Shown here in pieces: positions 23,363 through 32,609 of a stretch of 64,000 nt of DNA. The notes under the pieces are model-generated. The model was not told where the DNA came from and searched no databases. It was given only the letters and a program-made list of their open reading frames with translations. The DNA is from Chitinophaga sp. 180180018-3 (GTDB lineage Bacteria > Bacteroidota > Bacteroidia > Chitinophagales > Chitinophagaceae). A program made the translations under genes and the position numbers. The DNA is taken from contig NZ_CP140772.1 of assembly GCF_037893185.1 (NCBI RefSeq), positions 5,952,001 to 6,016,000 of the forward strand, given 5' to 3'. Numbering within the stretch: the first letter of the stretch is position 1; each line of letters opens with the position of its first letter.

Positions 23363-26005
23363 TTAAACAATGGTGATATAAAAAGTTTGGCCGGCTTCCA
23401 CCCGCACGGGCTTTGCCAATTGAATCACCACCTCACTGTTTGTTTCGCTGAACGGCACCGGCGTTTTCTTATCTCCCAACAATACCTGCTTTGCTCCCTT
23501 ATGCGGGAAGCATAAGGTTTGCAGCTGCAACACACCATATTTCAGTTGCAGGCTGTGCCGCCCTTTTTCCTGACTATACGTACCCCAGCCTTCCGCCGTT
23601 ACAAAAGGAGCTTTAAATTGCTGCGCATTCATGGCAGGTGCAAAGGCAATATATCCTTTAGGCCCATGATAACGGAAACCACAGGCAGTGATAAATGTGC
23701 CGTAGCTGGCCATTGCACGTGCATAGTGGTCGCTGCACTCTATTTCATTGAAGGGGTTGCGTTTGGCCGCATGATAGCGATCATGCACGGCACGGGTAAG
23801 CGTCAACGCTTCTTCCGTCATGCCCTCCGCCATCATATGCGATGCTACCTGGTGCTCGAATCCTGTCATGCATTCGTTAAAGTATCCCAGCTGCCAGGCA
23901 TCTTTAATACCAAACGGAAACTCTTCTTTGCGGGGATTAGTATTCATCACCATCCCTGCCTCTCCGGCGAGCGCATATGGCCGGCCTCCGGGATGAGCAG
24001 CAATGTAAGGCCCTACATCTTTCATAAAATTATAGCGATACAGCGCTTTCAAAGCCGATAAGGTTTTATCCTGACTGATAACGCGGTCCATACCCACCTG
24101 GAAAGCCCAGCTCTGGCCATATACCTGGTCGATATGACAGGTATTATAAGAACCTATTACAGAACGGCCTTTGACTTTATCCGGCTGATGGATGAAGTAC
24201 TCTCCATTGAATAACTGCGTTTCCATATTCCGCCTGCCTTTCTCCGTATAGTCGTTACAGATAGTTTCAAAAGCGGTATCCTTCATTTCTGCAGCCATCA
24301 GTCCGGCTGCCTTCACCGCTGCAATGCACAGCCCCACTATCCAGGCAATTTCCCCGTCCCATACAGCATCCAGTGTATTTTCCATGGGAACATCTTCCAT
24401 ACCATCGCCATTGCGGTCCTGGTTGATGATGAACTGCACGGCCTTTTTGATATTAGGCCAGTTTTGTTGCAGGAAAGCATGATCCCTGCTCATCTGGTGC
24501 TCACGGTAAATACGCAGTACTGTGCCGGCCTGCCCGTCGATAGCCGGTCTTTTCTCAGCTTCGCCTCTGAACAGGATGCCGCCGTCCGGCATCTGGGCAA
24601 TGCCCAGGTCTACCCGGCTGCGGGTATCCCGCTCCAGCGCAGGGAAGATGCGGCCCACTGCCTGCGCGTACTGCCACACATGCGTACAGGTGCCCTCGCA
24701 GGCGCCAACGCCTTCCCAGGCATAGAAACGGCCCGAGCGGAAACGATGCGCGGTGGTAGTAGCCAGGGTAGAAATATTCATGAACGTACGCTCCATAAAC
24801 CACCACGGCAAGGTGGCGTTGTACCAGGTTTCTTTCCACAGGCGGCTTTCCCGGCCCAACCTTTCCCGGTTGTCCTGCACATACTGCATCACCGCTACTG
24901 CATCCGGAAATTTATTAGCATAATACCTGCCTTCGCCCTGTATGTCTTTGAAATGTAAATTGGGCGTATGCCACGAAATAACATAGTTAGTTCGTATAGC
25001 CTTACCCGGTAGTATGCTGCGCCGGGTGGCAACAGATGCTACCAGTTTGGTATGCGTATCTTTTACGGAGGGTTGTGTATAAGCCTGTGTAAAATATGCA
25101 CCTGCCAGTTGTCCATCCGGCATAGCTGTATTGAGAACGGCATCATGCTCACCTGCAATACACATATCACCATAATCGTACTGACGGCGGAATGCAGCAT
25201 CATCGCCCTCTTTGGTGCGCACAGTTGCCTGTACACCTTTCCAGCGTTGTCCGCCAACGATGGTATTTACTCTTTCCTGCGCATCGCCTGCGGAGTAGAT
25301 AGCTGTTTTATTTTCCAGCCATCCCAGCAAGGTAGCCGTAACAGGAACTTTGCCGGTATTCTTTATCTCAAATGAAAGGATGGTAACCGGCAAACCGGAA
25401 TCGTCTTCATTCAGCGGAATAAACGGGGAATAGGCTGTCAGGCTGAGTTGCACCGGCAATGCAGGATCGATATACCTGATCACCGCCATGGGATAGGTGG
25501 CCTCAAAACTAATTTCCGGCCAGCTTTCTTCATCGAGCTTACGTATCACAGTGTGTTCGCCGTAGGTGAGCTGCAATGCAAATCCCTGATCAAGCGGACG
25601 GATATTCTTCGAGGGAGCGATGTAACAGGCGCCATCCCTGGAACGCACTTTCTTTCCACCTCCCAGCACATCTGCGTTATAGTCGACCACCTTAGGTTCT
25701 ATCCCTTCCTGATTTTTGTTGAATACATCCCAGAGCCATAGCCTGCCATCGCCGCCCAGGTAGAGCGTACCGCACATGATGCCTCCTACCGGCATCCCGA
25801 TGTATTGCAGCTCATTTTTGCTTTTCAGATAAGTGGTAACGTTTCCTCTTTCATACAGGGAAGCGATCCAGGCTGCATCCGGAGCCTTGGAGAGCAGCAA
25901 CGCTCCATTAGCGATAGAACGGCCCAGCACCGGCAGGCGGGCGGATAATGCGCCAGCCATCGTCAGTGTAACATTTCTTAAAAATTTCCTTCTTTCAATA
26001 CCCAT
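23363..26005 (-). CDS. GH116-type beta-glycosidase, exported by Tat
   Basis: 880 residues. The N-terminus MGIERRKFLRNVTLTMAG has a twin-arginine pattern and a hydrophobic run, so the enzyme is probably exported folded. The N-terminal domain includes YIGMPVGGIMCGTLYLGG, the hallmark of bile-acid-beta-glucosidase-like GH116. The catalytic (alpha/alpha)6 part spans about 400-830, with NTLDAVWDGEIAWIVGLCIA in the region that holds the acid/base carboxylate in relatives. Substrate is probably a beta-glucoside or beta-xyloside; sphingolipid activity is known for some members but cannot be claimed. Solo gene, not within a SusCD locus. Confidence 0.85.
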   Translation of the reverse strand: MGIERRKFLRNVTLTMAGALSARLPVLGRSIANGALLLSKAPDAAWIASLYERGNVTTYLKSKNELQYIGMPVGGIMCGTLYLGGDGRLWLWDVFNKNQEGIEPKVVDYNADVLGGGKKVRSRDGACYIAPSKNIRPLDQGFALQLTYGEHTVIRKLDEESWPEISFEATYPMAVIRYIDPALPVQLSLTAYSPFIPLNEDDSGLPVTILSFEIKNTGKVPVTATLLGWLENKTAIYSAGDAQERVNTIVGGQRWKGVQATVRTKEGDDAAFRRQYDYGDMCIAGEHDAVLNTAMPDGQLAGAYFTQAYTQPSVKDTHTKLVASVATRRSILPGKAIRTNYVISWHTPNLHFKDIQGEGRYYANKFPDAVAVMQYVQDNRERLGRESRLWKETWYNATLPWWFMERTFMNISTLATTTAHRFRSGRFYAWEGVGACEGTCTHVWQYAQAVGRIFPALERDTRSRVDLGIAQMPDGGILFRGEAEKRPAIDGQAGTVLRIYREHQMSRDHAFLQQNWPNIKKAVQFIINQDRNGDGMEDVPMENTLDAVWDGEIAWIVGLCIAAVKAAGLMAAEMKDTAFETICNDYTEKGRRNMETQLFNGEYFIHQPDKVKGRSVIGSYNTCHIDQVYGQSWAFQVGMDRVISQDKTLSALKALYRYNFMKDVGPYIAAHPGGRPYALAGEAGMVMNTNPRKEEFPFGIKDAWQLGYFNECMTGFEHQVASHMMAEGMTEEALTLTRAVHDRYHAAKRNPFNEIECSDHYARAMASYGTFITACGFRYHGPKGYIAFAPAMNAQQFKAPFVTAEGWGTYSQEKGRHSLQLKYGVLQLQTLCFPHKGAKQVLLGDKKTPVPFSETNSEVVIQLAKPVRVEAGQTFYITIV

Positions 26006-26199
26006 AAAAATTTATTTATTCCCGGGCATTGATGTGCGCCGTAAAACGGTACACGTCGGCCTGATAAGCACCAGATACCAATTCATTGTTCACTGTTCTT
26101 CCAGCGTATCATAACGGGAGATAACAATATAAACAACCTTTCGTATCCATTCAAACGGGCGTTAAGTGACTGTCATGAAATGAGAAAAAATCATCAGGG

Positions 26200-27171
26200 T
26201 CAGGATAATTTTTCCTCCTGAAGAAAAGCCAACGCTCTTTTTTCTGACCAGTAACTATCATCGCCGAAACGGACGAAGCCCACATGGCCACCCTGTTGCG
26301 GGGTTTCGAGGAAAAAATACGGGCTGTCCGCCGCCATATTGTAGGGGAAACAATCGCGGCCGAGGAATGGATCGTCTTTCGCATTGATGAGTAATGCCGG
26401 TACCCGGATGTGTTCCAGGAAACGGCGGGAACTGCACGCTTCCCAATATTGCAGGGCATCTCTGAAACCATGCATGGGAGCGGTATAGCGGTCATCGAAC
26501 TGGCGGAAAGAACGGATGGAGGTATAATTATCAAGATTGATATTATCAGGATATAGAGCCTGCTTCAATTTCAGCTTATACCCCAGATCCCGGATGAAGC
26601 GCTGCATGTAAACGATATTGTGTTTCTTCTCGAGCTCTGCAGAGCTGCCCTTCAGATCGCAGGGCACAGAAATGGCCACGGCTGAGCGAATCACGCCCAC
26701 TGCCCCTTTCCCCTGTTCCCCCAGATATTTCAGCAACACATTTCCCCCCAACGAAAAACCAACGAGGTGAATGGCCTTATATTTCTTCAACGACACCAGG
26801 TATTGCACTACGGTGTGCAGATCGCCGGTTTCCCCACTGTGATAAAAACGCAGCTGTTTATTAGGTTCTCCACTGCAACCGCGGAAGTTCATAGACACGG
26901 TATCGAATCCTGCATTGTTGAAAATATGTACCATGCCCAGAACATACTTGCGGCGGGAGTCGCCTTCCAGTCCATGCAGGATAAGTACCACCCGGTCGTT
27001 CCCGTTGCTGCTGAAATCCAGGTCCAGGAAGTCATCATCAGGCGTAGTGATCCGCTCCCGCCTATAGGCAACGGGGTTCACCCTTCGGAACAGCGAAGGA
27101 TAAATGGTAAGCATATGGCGGTTCTGCAGTAGAAAAGGCGCCTGGTAATCTGAATGATGAAGCACGGGCAT
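26200..27171 (-). CDS. YheT-type alpha/beta hydrolase
   Basis: 323 residues, the size of the YheT/UPF0017 family (COG0429). Nucleophile Ser140 in GFSLGGNVLL, acid Asp266 or Asp267 in INAKDDPFLG, and His296 in GGHVGFV form the triad. The HGLEGDS loop (66-72) provides the oxyanion hole. No signal peptide. Family members are esterases of loosely known substrate. It starts 36 bp after the stop of the signal peptidase gene; this whole spacer is an inverted repeat. Confidence 0.88.
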   Translation of the reverse strand: MPVLHHSDYQAPFLLQNRHMLTIYPSLFRRVNPVAYRRERITTPDDDFLDLDFSSNGNDRVVLILHGLEGDSRRKYVLGMVHIFNNAGFDTVSMNFRGCSGEPNKQLRFYHSGETGDLHTVVQYLVSLKKYKAIHLVGFSLGGNVLLKYLGEQGKGAVGVIRSAVAISVPCDLKGSSAELEKKHNIVYMQRFIRDLGYKLKLKQALYPDNINLDNYTSIRSFRQFDDRYTAPMHGFRDALQYWEACSSRRFLEHIRVPALLINAKDDPFLGRDCFPYNMAADSPYFFLETPQQGGHVGFVRFGDDSYWSEKRALAFLQEEKLS

Positions 27172-27178
27172 GGAGCGA

Positions 27179-27203
27179 AATTACGAATTCCTGATTCGTA
27201 ATT
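27179..27203. repeat. short AATTACGAAT inverted repeat
   Basis: Arms AATTACGAAT (27179-27188) and ATTCGTAATT (27194-27203) around TCCTG. It fills the spacer between the signal peptidase stop (27208) and the YheT start (27171). The AATTACGAATT module recurs at 29626 and in the long inverted repeat at 60946-61061. Confidence 0.7.
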
Positions 27204-27207
27204 CTTA

Positions 27208-28389
27208 TTACCGGATAGAAGAAAATAATCTCCTCCACCGGACACCATGCTCTCCGAAGCTCATCCAAATCACCCATGCCTTCCCTACCACATGGTCTTC
27301 CGGTACAAATCCCCAGAAGCGCGAATCTGTGGATTCATTACGGTTATCCCCCATCATCCAGTAGTAATTCATTTTGAAAGTATAGCTGTTGGTAGCAACG
27401 CCGTTGATGAAGATCTTATCTCCGTCTATGGTAAGCCGGTTGTGTTCATAGGTTTCAATGATACGCCTGTAAAGTGGCAGTGTAAGCGAATCCAGGATTA
27501 CAGTACCGCCTTTTGCCGGTACATAAATGGGGCCTAAACAATCTTCATTCCATTCGAAGCGTTTTGTATCGAACGGAAAGATCCTGGCATCAGGGTAGGT
27601 ATTGAGCTGCCGTTCCGCTTTTCCGCCCATCGTCCGCAGTGTATCTGCATCCGCGGCAGTCAGGTAGTACATATACGTTCCCGGGAATCTGGTTCTTCTC
27701 AATTTCTTATCTATCTTCATTTTCTCCAGCAGCCGGTCGTTTAATGGCAGGGTATCCTTCATAGTCACCAGGTAACGGGCTTTCGCATAGCGCGGCAGTT
27801 CCTGTGCCTGGCCATTGATATACACCACGCCATCCATGATCTGCAGCGTATCGCCTGCAACAGCAATGCAGCGCTTGATCCAGTTCTCTCTTTTATCCAC
27901 AGGCCGGGTAATGGGAGGTTCGTAATTCTTGCGCACATAATCCGGTCCCAGTTTCATCATGCTGTAGTAGTCTTCTTCATGCCCGTTTTTGTCTTTCAAC
28001 ACAGTATCCCCGCAGGGATAATTGAATACGATTACATCATTCCGCTTAATACTGCTGAATCCCGGCAGGCGCCGGTAAGGCCACTGTACCGCTGTAGAAT
28101 AGGGCTTCACGCTGCGGGTGAAGGGCAGTGTATGATGGGTAAAAGGTATCGCCAGTGGCGTCATGGGAATACGCGGGCCATAGCTGATCTTACTCACAAA
28201 TATATAATCGTTGATCAGCAGGGTTCTTTCCATGGAAGAACTGGGGATAACAAAAGCCTCAAAAATAAAGGTACGGATCAGCGTGGCTGCTACTACTGCA
28301 AAGAGAACAGCTTCCGCCCAATCCCTGATTTTTGACTTCTTCCCGACGCCTTCTTTCGCCTGTCTTATGTTGCTGAAAGAAAAGTTCAT
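27208..28389 (-). CDS. lepB: signal peptidase I
   Basis: 393 residues, longer than the E. coli enzyme. One N-terminal membrane helix (AVLFAVVAATLIRTFIF) precedes the catalytic box IPSSSMERTL with nucleophile Ser52. The general-base lysine is in NWIKRCIAVAGDTL, and the later GDNRNESTDSRFWGFVPEDH box closes the fold. A ~100-residue insertion (about 165-310) separates these boxes, as in many Bacteroidetes. Cleaves signal peptides at the periplasmic face of the inner membrane. A short inverted repeat abuts its stop. Confidence 0.93.
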   Translation of the reverse strand: MNFSFSNIRQAKEGVGKKSKIRDWAEAVLFAVVAATLIRTFIFEAFVIPSSSMERTLLINDYIFVSKISYGPRIPMTPLAIPFTHHTLPFTRSVKPYSTAVQWPYRRLPGFSSIKRNDVIVFNYPCGDTVLKDKNGHEEDYYSMMKLGPDYVRKNYEPPITRPVDKRENWIKRCIAVAGDTLQIMDGVVYINGQAQELPRYAKARYLVTMKDTLPLNDRLLEKMKIDKKLRRTRFPGTYMYYLTAADADTLRTMGGKAERQLNTYPDARIFPFDTKRFEWNEDCLGPIYVPAKGGTVILDSLTLPLYRRIIETYEHNRLTIDGDKIFINGVATNSYTFKMNYYWMMGDNRNESTDSRFWGFVPEDHVVGKAWVIWMSFGEHGVRWRRLFSSIR

Positions 28390-28663
28390 TTTTGTTGTGG
28401 TTTGGGATAAGTAACCTTCAACAATTTAACCATTTTACCCCACATCTCTCTAAAAAAACGCAAGAATAAAATCCGCTGCAATATAATAGCAGCAAGTATT
28501 TCAAAGGATATAAAAACTACGTATATTCATTACTGTTATAAACCTGTACTTTATTACCTGTTTAAGCAATAAAGTATTACTTCCCAAAAAAACAGCACAA
28601 GATAAATATCGATTTATTAAATTGCCGTGTATACTTATTACCCACGTTACAAATTTTACTGCC

Positions 28664-29638
28664 ATGTACACGTCAAGACGTTCTTTCATCCAACAAACAG
28701 GCCTGATGGCTGCCGGTATGATGTTGCCGGGCGCGCTTTCTGCAATGACACGTAACAGCGCACTTCCAAAGAAAATAGGATTGCAGCTATACACCTTGCG
28801 CGATCAGCTGAGCCAGGATTCTAAAGGCACACTCGCCAAAGTGGCGGCAATCGGCTATAATGAAGTGGAAACCTTTTATGGTTATGAAGCTTCCGGCGAC
28901 AAAGGACTTTTCTGGGGTATGACGCCTAAAGAACTGATGGCGGTACTGAAACAACATAAACTAACAACGCCCAGCGGCCATTACCAGCTGAATGAATACC
29001 TGACCAAAGGCGATGGTAAAGCGGATGCATTGCAACCGCAGATAGACCTTGCGGCAGCACTCGGACAGCAATATTTCATCGTTCCGGTACTGCCCCTCTC
29101 TCTGTGGGACAAAAAGCTGGGCGCCGATGATTACAAATTCATGGCCGAACAGCTGAATAAAGCCGGAGAAATCTGCAAAAAATCGAAGCTGAAAATCGGC
29201 TATCATAACCACTATTGGGAATTCAAACCGCTGGCCGATTCTAAAGGAACCGGGTACGATGTACTGTTGAAAGAAACCGATCCTTCCCTCGTTGCCTTCG
29301 AGCTGGATCTTTTCTGGGCAGTAAAATCAGGCCGCGATCCTATTTCCCTGTTCCGGGAAGCACCCGGCCGCTTTGTAGCCTGGCATGTGAAAGACATGGA
29401 TAAGAACAACACCACCAGCCTCACTGCTGCCGGTACTGAAAATAAAACATCGATGGAACTCCTCTCCGGCGTTAGTTTCGCCGAAGTAGGAACCGGTGCT
29501 ATCAACTTCCGCAAAATCTTCGCCCAGGCCAAACTCGCCGGCGTAAAACACCTCTTCGTTGAGCAGGACAAAATTACCATTGACCCGTTTGAGAGCGTGA
29601 AGAAGAGCTATCAGTATGTGAAGAAAATTACGAATTAG
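28664..29638 (+). CDS. sugar phosphate isomerase/epimerase-like TIM-barrel protein, Tat-exported
   Basis: 324 residues from the ATG at 28664 (MYTSRRSFIQQTGLMAAGMM), chosen over the 28622 start because it places a twin-arginine-like signal at the very front. The body is an AP-endonuclease-2/xylose-isomerase-like TIM barrel: KIGLQLYTLRDQL, GYNEVETFYGYE, KIGYHNHYWEF, FELDLFWAV and FVAWHVKDMD hold the usual His, Glu and Asp metal ligands. Secreted members are common in Bacteroidetes and their substrates are mostly unknown. The last codons and stop lie inside an AATTACGAATTAGGAA repeat module. Six bp separate it from the TPR gene. Confidence 0.85.
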   Translation: MYTSRRSFIQQTGLMAAGMMLPGALSAMTRNSALPKKIGLQLYTLRDQLSQDSKGTLAKVAAIGYNEVETFYGYEASGDKGLFWGMTPKELMAVLKQHKLTTPSGHYQLNEYLTKGDGKADALQPQIDLAAALGQQYFIVPVLPLSLWDKKLGADDYKFMAEQLNKAGEICKKSKLKIGYHNHYWEFKPLADSKGTGYDVLLKETDPSLVAFELDLFWAVKSGRDPISLFREAPGRFVAWHVKDMDKNNTTSLTAAGTENKTSMELLSGVSFAEVGTGAINFRKIFAQAKLAGVKHLFVEQDKITIDPFESVKKSYQYVKKITN

Positions 29639-29641
29639 GAA
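29626..29641 (+). repeat. AATTACGAATTAGGAA module overlapping a stop codon
   Basis: The 16-mer is identical to 60950-60965 within the long inverted repeat. Here it supplies the final Asn codon and TAG stop (29636-29638) of the TIM-barrel gene. It has no partner arm nearby. Confidence 0.6.
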
Positions 29642-29644
29642 AAT

Positions 29645-30865
29645 ATGTCAATGCACGAAGTCGAATCACTGGTGGAGCTTTCGGTTCACTGCCTGGATAA
29701 AAGCCAGGAAGAAAGCCAGGTGCTCAGAAGTTACTTTTATAATTTGTATCATTTACAACAGCAGTTTGATACCGGGTTTACCCACTTCAGGGTGATGGAT
29801 ATCCTGATCAAACATCGCTTTGTATATACCTTTCCGATAACCGCACACCCGGATTATCGCAGCTATCAATCATGGTTCGATAACCTGGCTGCAGCCGGAA
29901 AATTCAGTTTTATTTATAAAGATCCGCTGAGTCCGTGGGATGGCGAAAGTAATCCCGTAGCGGGTTATGCTAATTACGACCATGATTCCCGGACCTACCT
30001 GTTGTATGCAGATGCCGGCTCCCTATTATGGGAAGCGCTGGTGGCCCATGGCACGTTAAAGGGAAATGATGCACAACCGCCAGAGGGGATGGAAACATTC
30101 CGCATGGCCTATGAAATAGCCGAAATGGCCGCTGAGCAGCAGAACAAGGATCTCCTGGCATACTGGTACCTGTTGCTTCCATACATGGTGATGCAAGCCG
30201 AGCAGGAAGGACAGCCTGTCAATTACAAAGCGCTGGAAGCAACACTGGAGCTGATTGTCATCAATGATGCCATACAGGAAGAAGGACTTCCTCCGGCCGA
30301 CGAGCTGCCCGTTGGCGGCGAGCTGGGTAAATTCTGCCAGTGGTGGTATGCACCGGCAGCAGGCAAGATGAAAGCCACCGCTGATCCCGAACCGGAAATC
30401 GATCTCGATGGTGTACCGTTCACACAGGAGGTAACGAAAACCGCCGGCTGGTACGAACAACAGGTAGTGCAGATCCTTCAGCAGGCCAATGCTTCGATCA
30501 TTTACATGGAAGATCATGGCGCTGACGAAGCCACGCAAAAGAGCGTACTGGCGCGCCTGATGCAGGGTCTCGAATATGCAGACAAAGGCCTGGAACTTTC
30601 CCCTCACGAGCCGGGGCTGCTGATGAACAAAGGCTCCATACTGATGCTGCTGGAGCAATACAATAAAGCACTCGCTGTTTATGATGAGGCAATGACAATC
30701 GCCCCGGATAACCCATACGTGCATTTGAACAGAGCCATACTCTTTTATCATCTCGAACAGATTCCGCAGGCCATCGCCTCCTTCGAGCGCCTGTTACAGC
30801 TGGATCCCGGAAATGAATTTGCGCAGCAGTGGTTGGAAAATCTCAGGGGAAATAATCCTTCCTGA
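29645..30865 (+). CDS. TPR-repeat protein with unassigned N-terminal domain
   Basis: 406 residues, cytoplasmic by appearance. Residues ~305-400 hold about two to three tetratricopeptide repeats (PGLLMNKGSILMLLEQYNKA; YVHLNRAILFYHLEQIPQAI). The first ~290 residues, Trp/Tyr-rich (SYQSWFDNLAAAGKFSFIYK), match no family I know. Such proteins usually hold partners. Six bp after the TIM-barrel gene, so probably co-transcribed; a bidirectional terminator follows. Confidence 0.75.
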   Translation: MSMHEVESLVELSVHCLDKSQEESQVLRSYFYNLYHLQQQFDTGFTHFRVMDILIKHRFVYTFPITAHPDYRSYQSWFDNLAAAGKFSFIYKDPLSPWDGESNPVAGYANYDHDSRTYLLYADAGSLLWEALVAHGTLKGNDAQPPEGMETFRMAYEIAEMAAEQQNKDLLAYWYLLLPYMVMQAEQEGQPVNYKALEATLELIVINDAIQEEGLPPADELPVGGELGKFCQWWYAPAAGKMKATADPEPEIDLDGVPFTQEVTKTAGWYEQQVVQILQQANASIIYMEDHGADEATQKSVLARLMQGLEYADKGLELSPHEPGLLMNKGSILMLLEQYNKALAVYDEAMTIAPDNPYVHLNRAILFYHLEQIPQAIASFERLLQLDPGNEFAQQWLENLRGNNPS

Positions 30866-30914
30866 TTTTTTGTTATAGGAAGATAGATAACGCAACAGAT
30901 ATTATGAAAATAGA

Positions 30915-30944
30915 AACGGCTCCAGGAATTCACCCGGAGCCGTT
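30915..30944. terminator. bidirectional terminator
   Basis: Stem AACGGCTCC (30915-30923) / GGAGCCGTT (30936-30944), 12-nt loop, followed by CTCTTTC on the plus strand and TCTATTTTC on the minus strand. It lies between the convergent TPR and SusD-like genes. Confidence 0.8.
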
Positions 30945-30961
30945 CTCTTTCAACAGATCTG

Positions 30962-32572
30962 CTACTTCATCCACCACACCTTTACAGAAGTGGAATTTCC
31001 ACCCATTTTATCAGCCTGGGCTTTGTAATTGGCTGCATTGTCTATCGCTTCCTGCTGAGGATACTGCAGGCGGTTAAAATTGACGTAAGCGGCAGGATTA
31101 CCATCACGTGGCGTACGGCCGGTTCTTCTCCATAAGTTAAACGCCAGCCACGGTTCCCTGAAAAACGACAGCCATTCCTGTGCGTATATCTTGTTCAGCT
31201 TCTGATCATCAGTACCGGTAAACGCTACTTTCGGGTTGGTCAACAACGCTGTCATCTGAGCATCAGTCGGATTTGGCGGCGCTACCGCTGCCCAGTTATC
31301 ATTGGTCACCTTGGTATTATGTGCGATATAATACCAGAAATTTACCGACGACGTGATCCCCGCTTTATACTCTGTTTCAGCAGCCGTCATGTCTTTTGTT
31401 ACGCCCAATCCACGTGCATATGCTTCTGCCTTGAGGAAATGCACCTCTGCGGCCGTGAAGAACAATTCCGGTTGGTAATAAATATCCCTTACGATCAGGT
31501 AATTGAAGGGCGAAAACGCACAGTTGTCTTTGTTGGTAAAATCATTATCCCGCTTATCCTGGTAAGGATTCGTATTGTCATTGGCCACACTGCCGGGCTG
31601 TAACGGCGCCCATTTGCCCGCCTGATTAGTTTCAAAGAAAAGATATACGCGCGGATCAAAAATCTGCGACGGATCGGTTCCATCTGCCATCTGGTTCCAG
31701 CAGGTTGTACTGAGCCGCACAAACTTATGAGAAGTGAACGACCAGAAACGGCTGTCGCTCAGCACGTAGTTGTTCAGTTTCGCCGGCCACATGCCTGCAT
31801 CTTCCCCTTCTCCCAACAACGGTACGCCACTCATCGCATACTGCAGATATGGCGTTGCTGTAGCTGGATCTTTTTCCACGATCTGCATGGCATATCGTAA
31901 CAATAACGAATTACAAAACTTCTTCCACATGTTGAAATCGCTGTTGAACAGGGTTTCGGATGCCCCCAGCACTGCGTATGGTTTTCCTCCGGGTGTATTG
32001 GCTGCTGTAGTCAGGTGTTCAGACGACCACTTTAACGATGCCAGCACGCTGGTATAAATACTCTGCTGAGATTCATATGCCGGGCGAAAATCAGCCGGGT
32101 TCTTGCTGTAAGCCTTCCCTGCCGCGGTGTAGGGCATATCTCCAAACTGATCAGTCATCCTCAGCGTCTTATAAGCCCTTAATATATTTGTTACCGACTG
32201 CACATTGTCCATCTCAGCTTTGTCGCCGGTATAAGCATTGATCATATCCTGCACCAGGTTCAGATTCTGCAATGCGGAATAATAATCCTTCCAGATGTCC
32301 AGGGCACCGTTCTGTACCAGGTAGCCCGAGCTACCACTGATAGTAGCCAGCTGGGTCACCGGATAGTAATACTCATTGTGGATGGCTGCCTGCTCCTGCC
32401 CCTTCAGGAATAACGTACTCACCACCCCGTTTATCAACGGCGGTATGGAGGTGGTCACCGGTAATCCAGGCGTGGTGTTAATGTCCTGGAAATCCTTGGT
32501 ACATGCACCGAACATCAGGGCAAGACCGGATATATAGAGGAATATTTTCTTTGACTTGTTCATGTTTTGCAC
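30962..32572 (-). CDS. SusD/RagB-family outer-membrane lipoprotein
   Basis: 536 residues. Signal peptide and lipobox end in LALMFGAC, so it should be lipid-anchored on the outer membrane. Features of the SusD-like_2 group: TPR-like helices (LQNLNLVQDMINAY; SVTNILRAYKTLRMTDQFGD) and MPYTAAGKAYSKNPAD. It forms the lid over its SusC partner and captures ligand for uptake. The Met at 32563 (MNKSKKIFL) is an equally good start. No glycosidase lies in the locus, so the ligand (glycan, peptide or siderophore) cannot be deduced. 37 bp after the SusC stop. Confidence 0.9.
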   Translation of the reverse strand: MQNMNKSKKIFLYISGLALMFGACTKDFQDINTTPGLPVTTSIPPLINGVVSTLFLKGQEQAAIHNEYYYPVTQLATISGSSGYLVQNGALDIWKDYYSALQNLNLVQDMINAYTGDKAEMDNVQSVTNILRAYKTLRMTDQFGDMPYTAAGKAYSKNPADFRPAYESQQSIYTSVLASLKWSSEHLTTAANTPGGKPYAVLGASETLFNSDFNMWKKFCNSLLLRYAMQIVEKDPATATPYLQYAMSGVPLLGEGEDAGMWPAKLNNYVLSDSRFWSFTSHKFVRLSTTCWNQMADGTDPSQIFDPRVYLFFETNQAGKWAPLQPGSVANDNTNPYQDKRDNDFTNKDNCAFSPFNYLIVRDIYYQPELFFTAAEVHFLKAEAYARGLGVTKDMTAAETEYKAGITSSVNFWYYIAHNTKVTNDNWAAVAPPNPTDAQMTALLTNPKVAFTGTDDQKLNKIYAQEWLSFFREPWLAFNLWRRTGRTPRDGNPAAYVNFNRLQYPQQEAIDNAANYKAQADKMGGNSTSVKVWWMK

Positions 32573-32609
32573 ATTTTAATCGATGAAAAAGATCTGCCGG
32601 CTGCTTTCA

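Noticed and set aside
30056..30751. 231-aa minus-strand ORF inside the TPR gene
   Set aside because: Antisense shadow; His/Cys/Phe-rich and without recognisable motifs.
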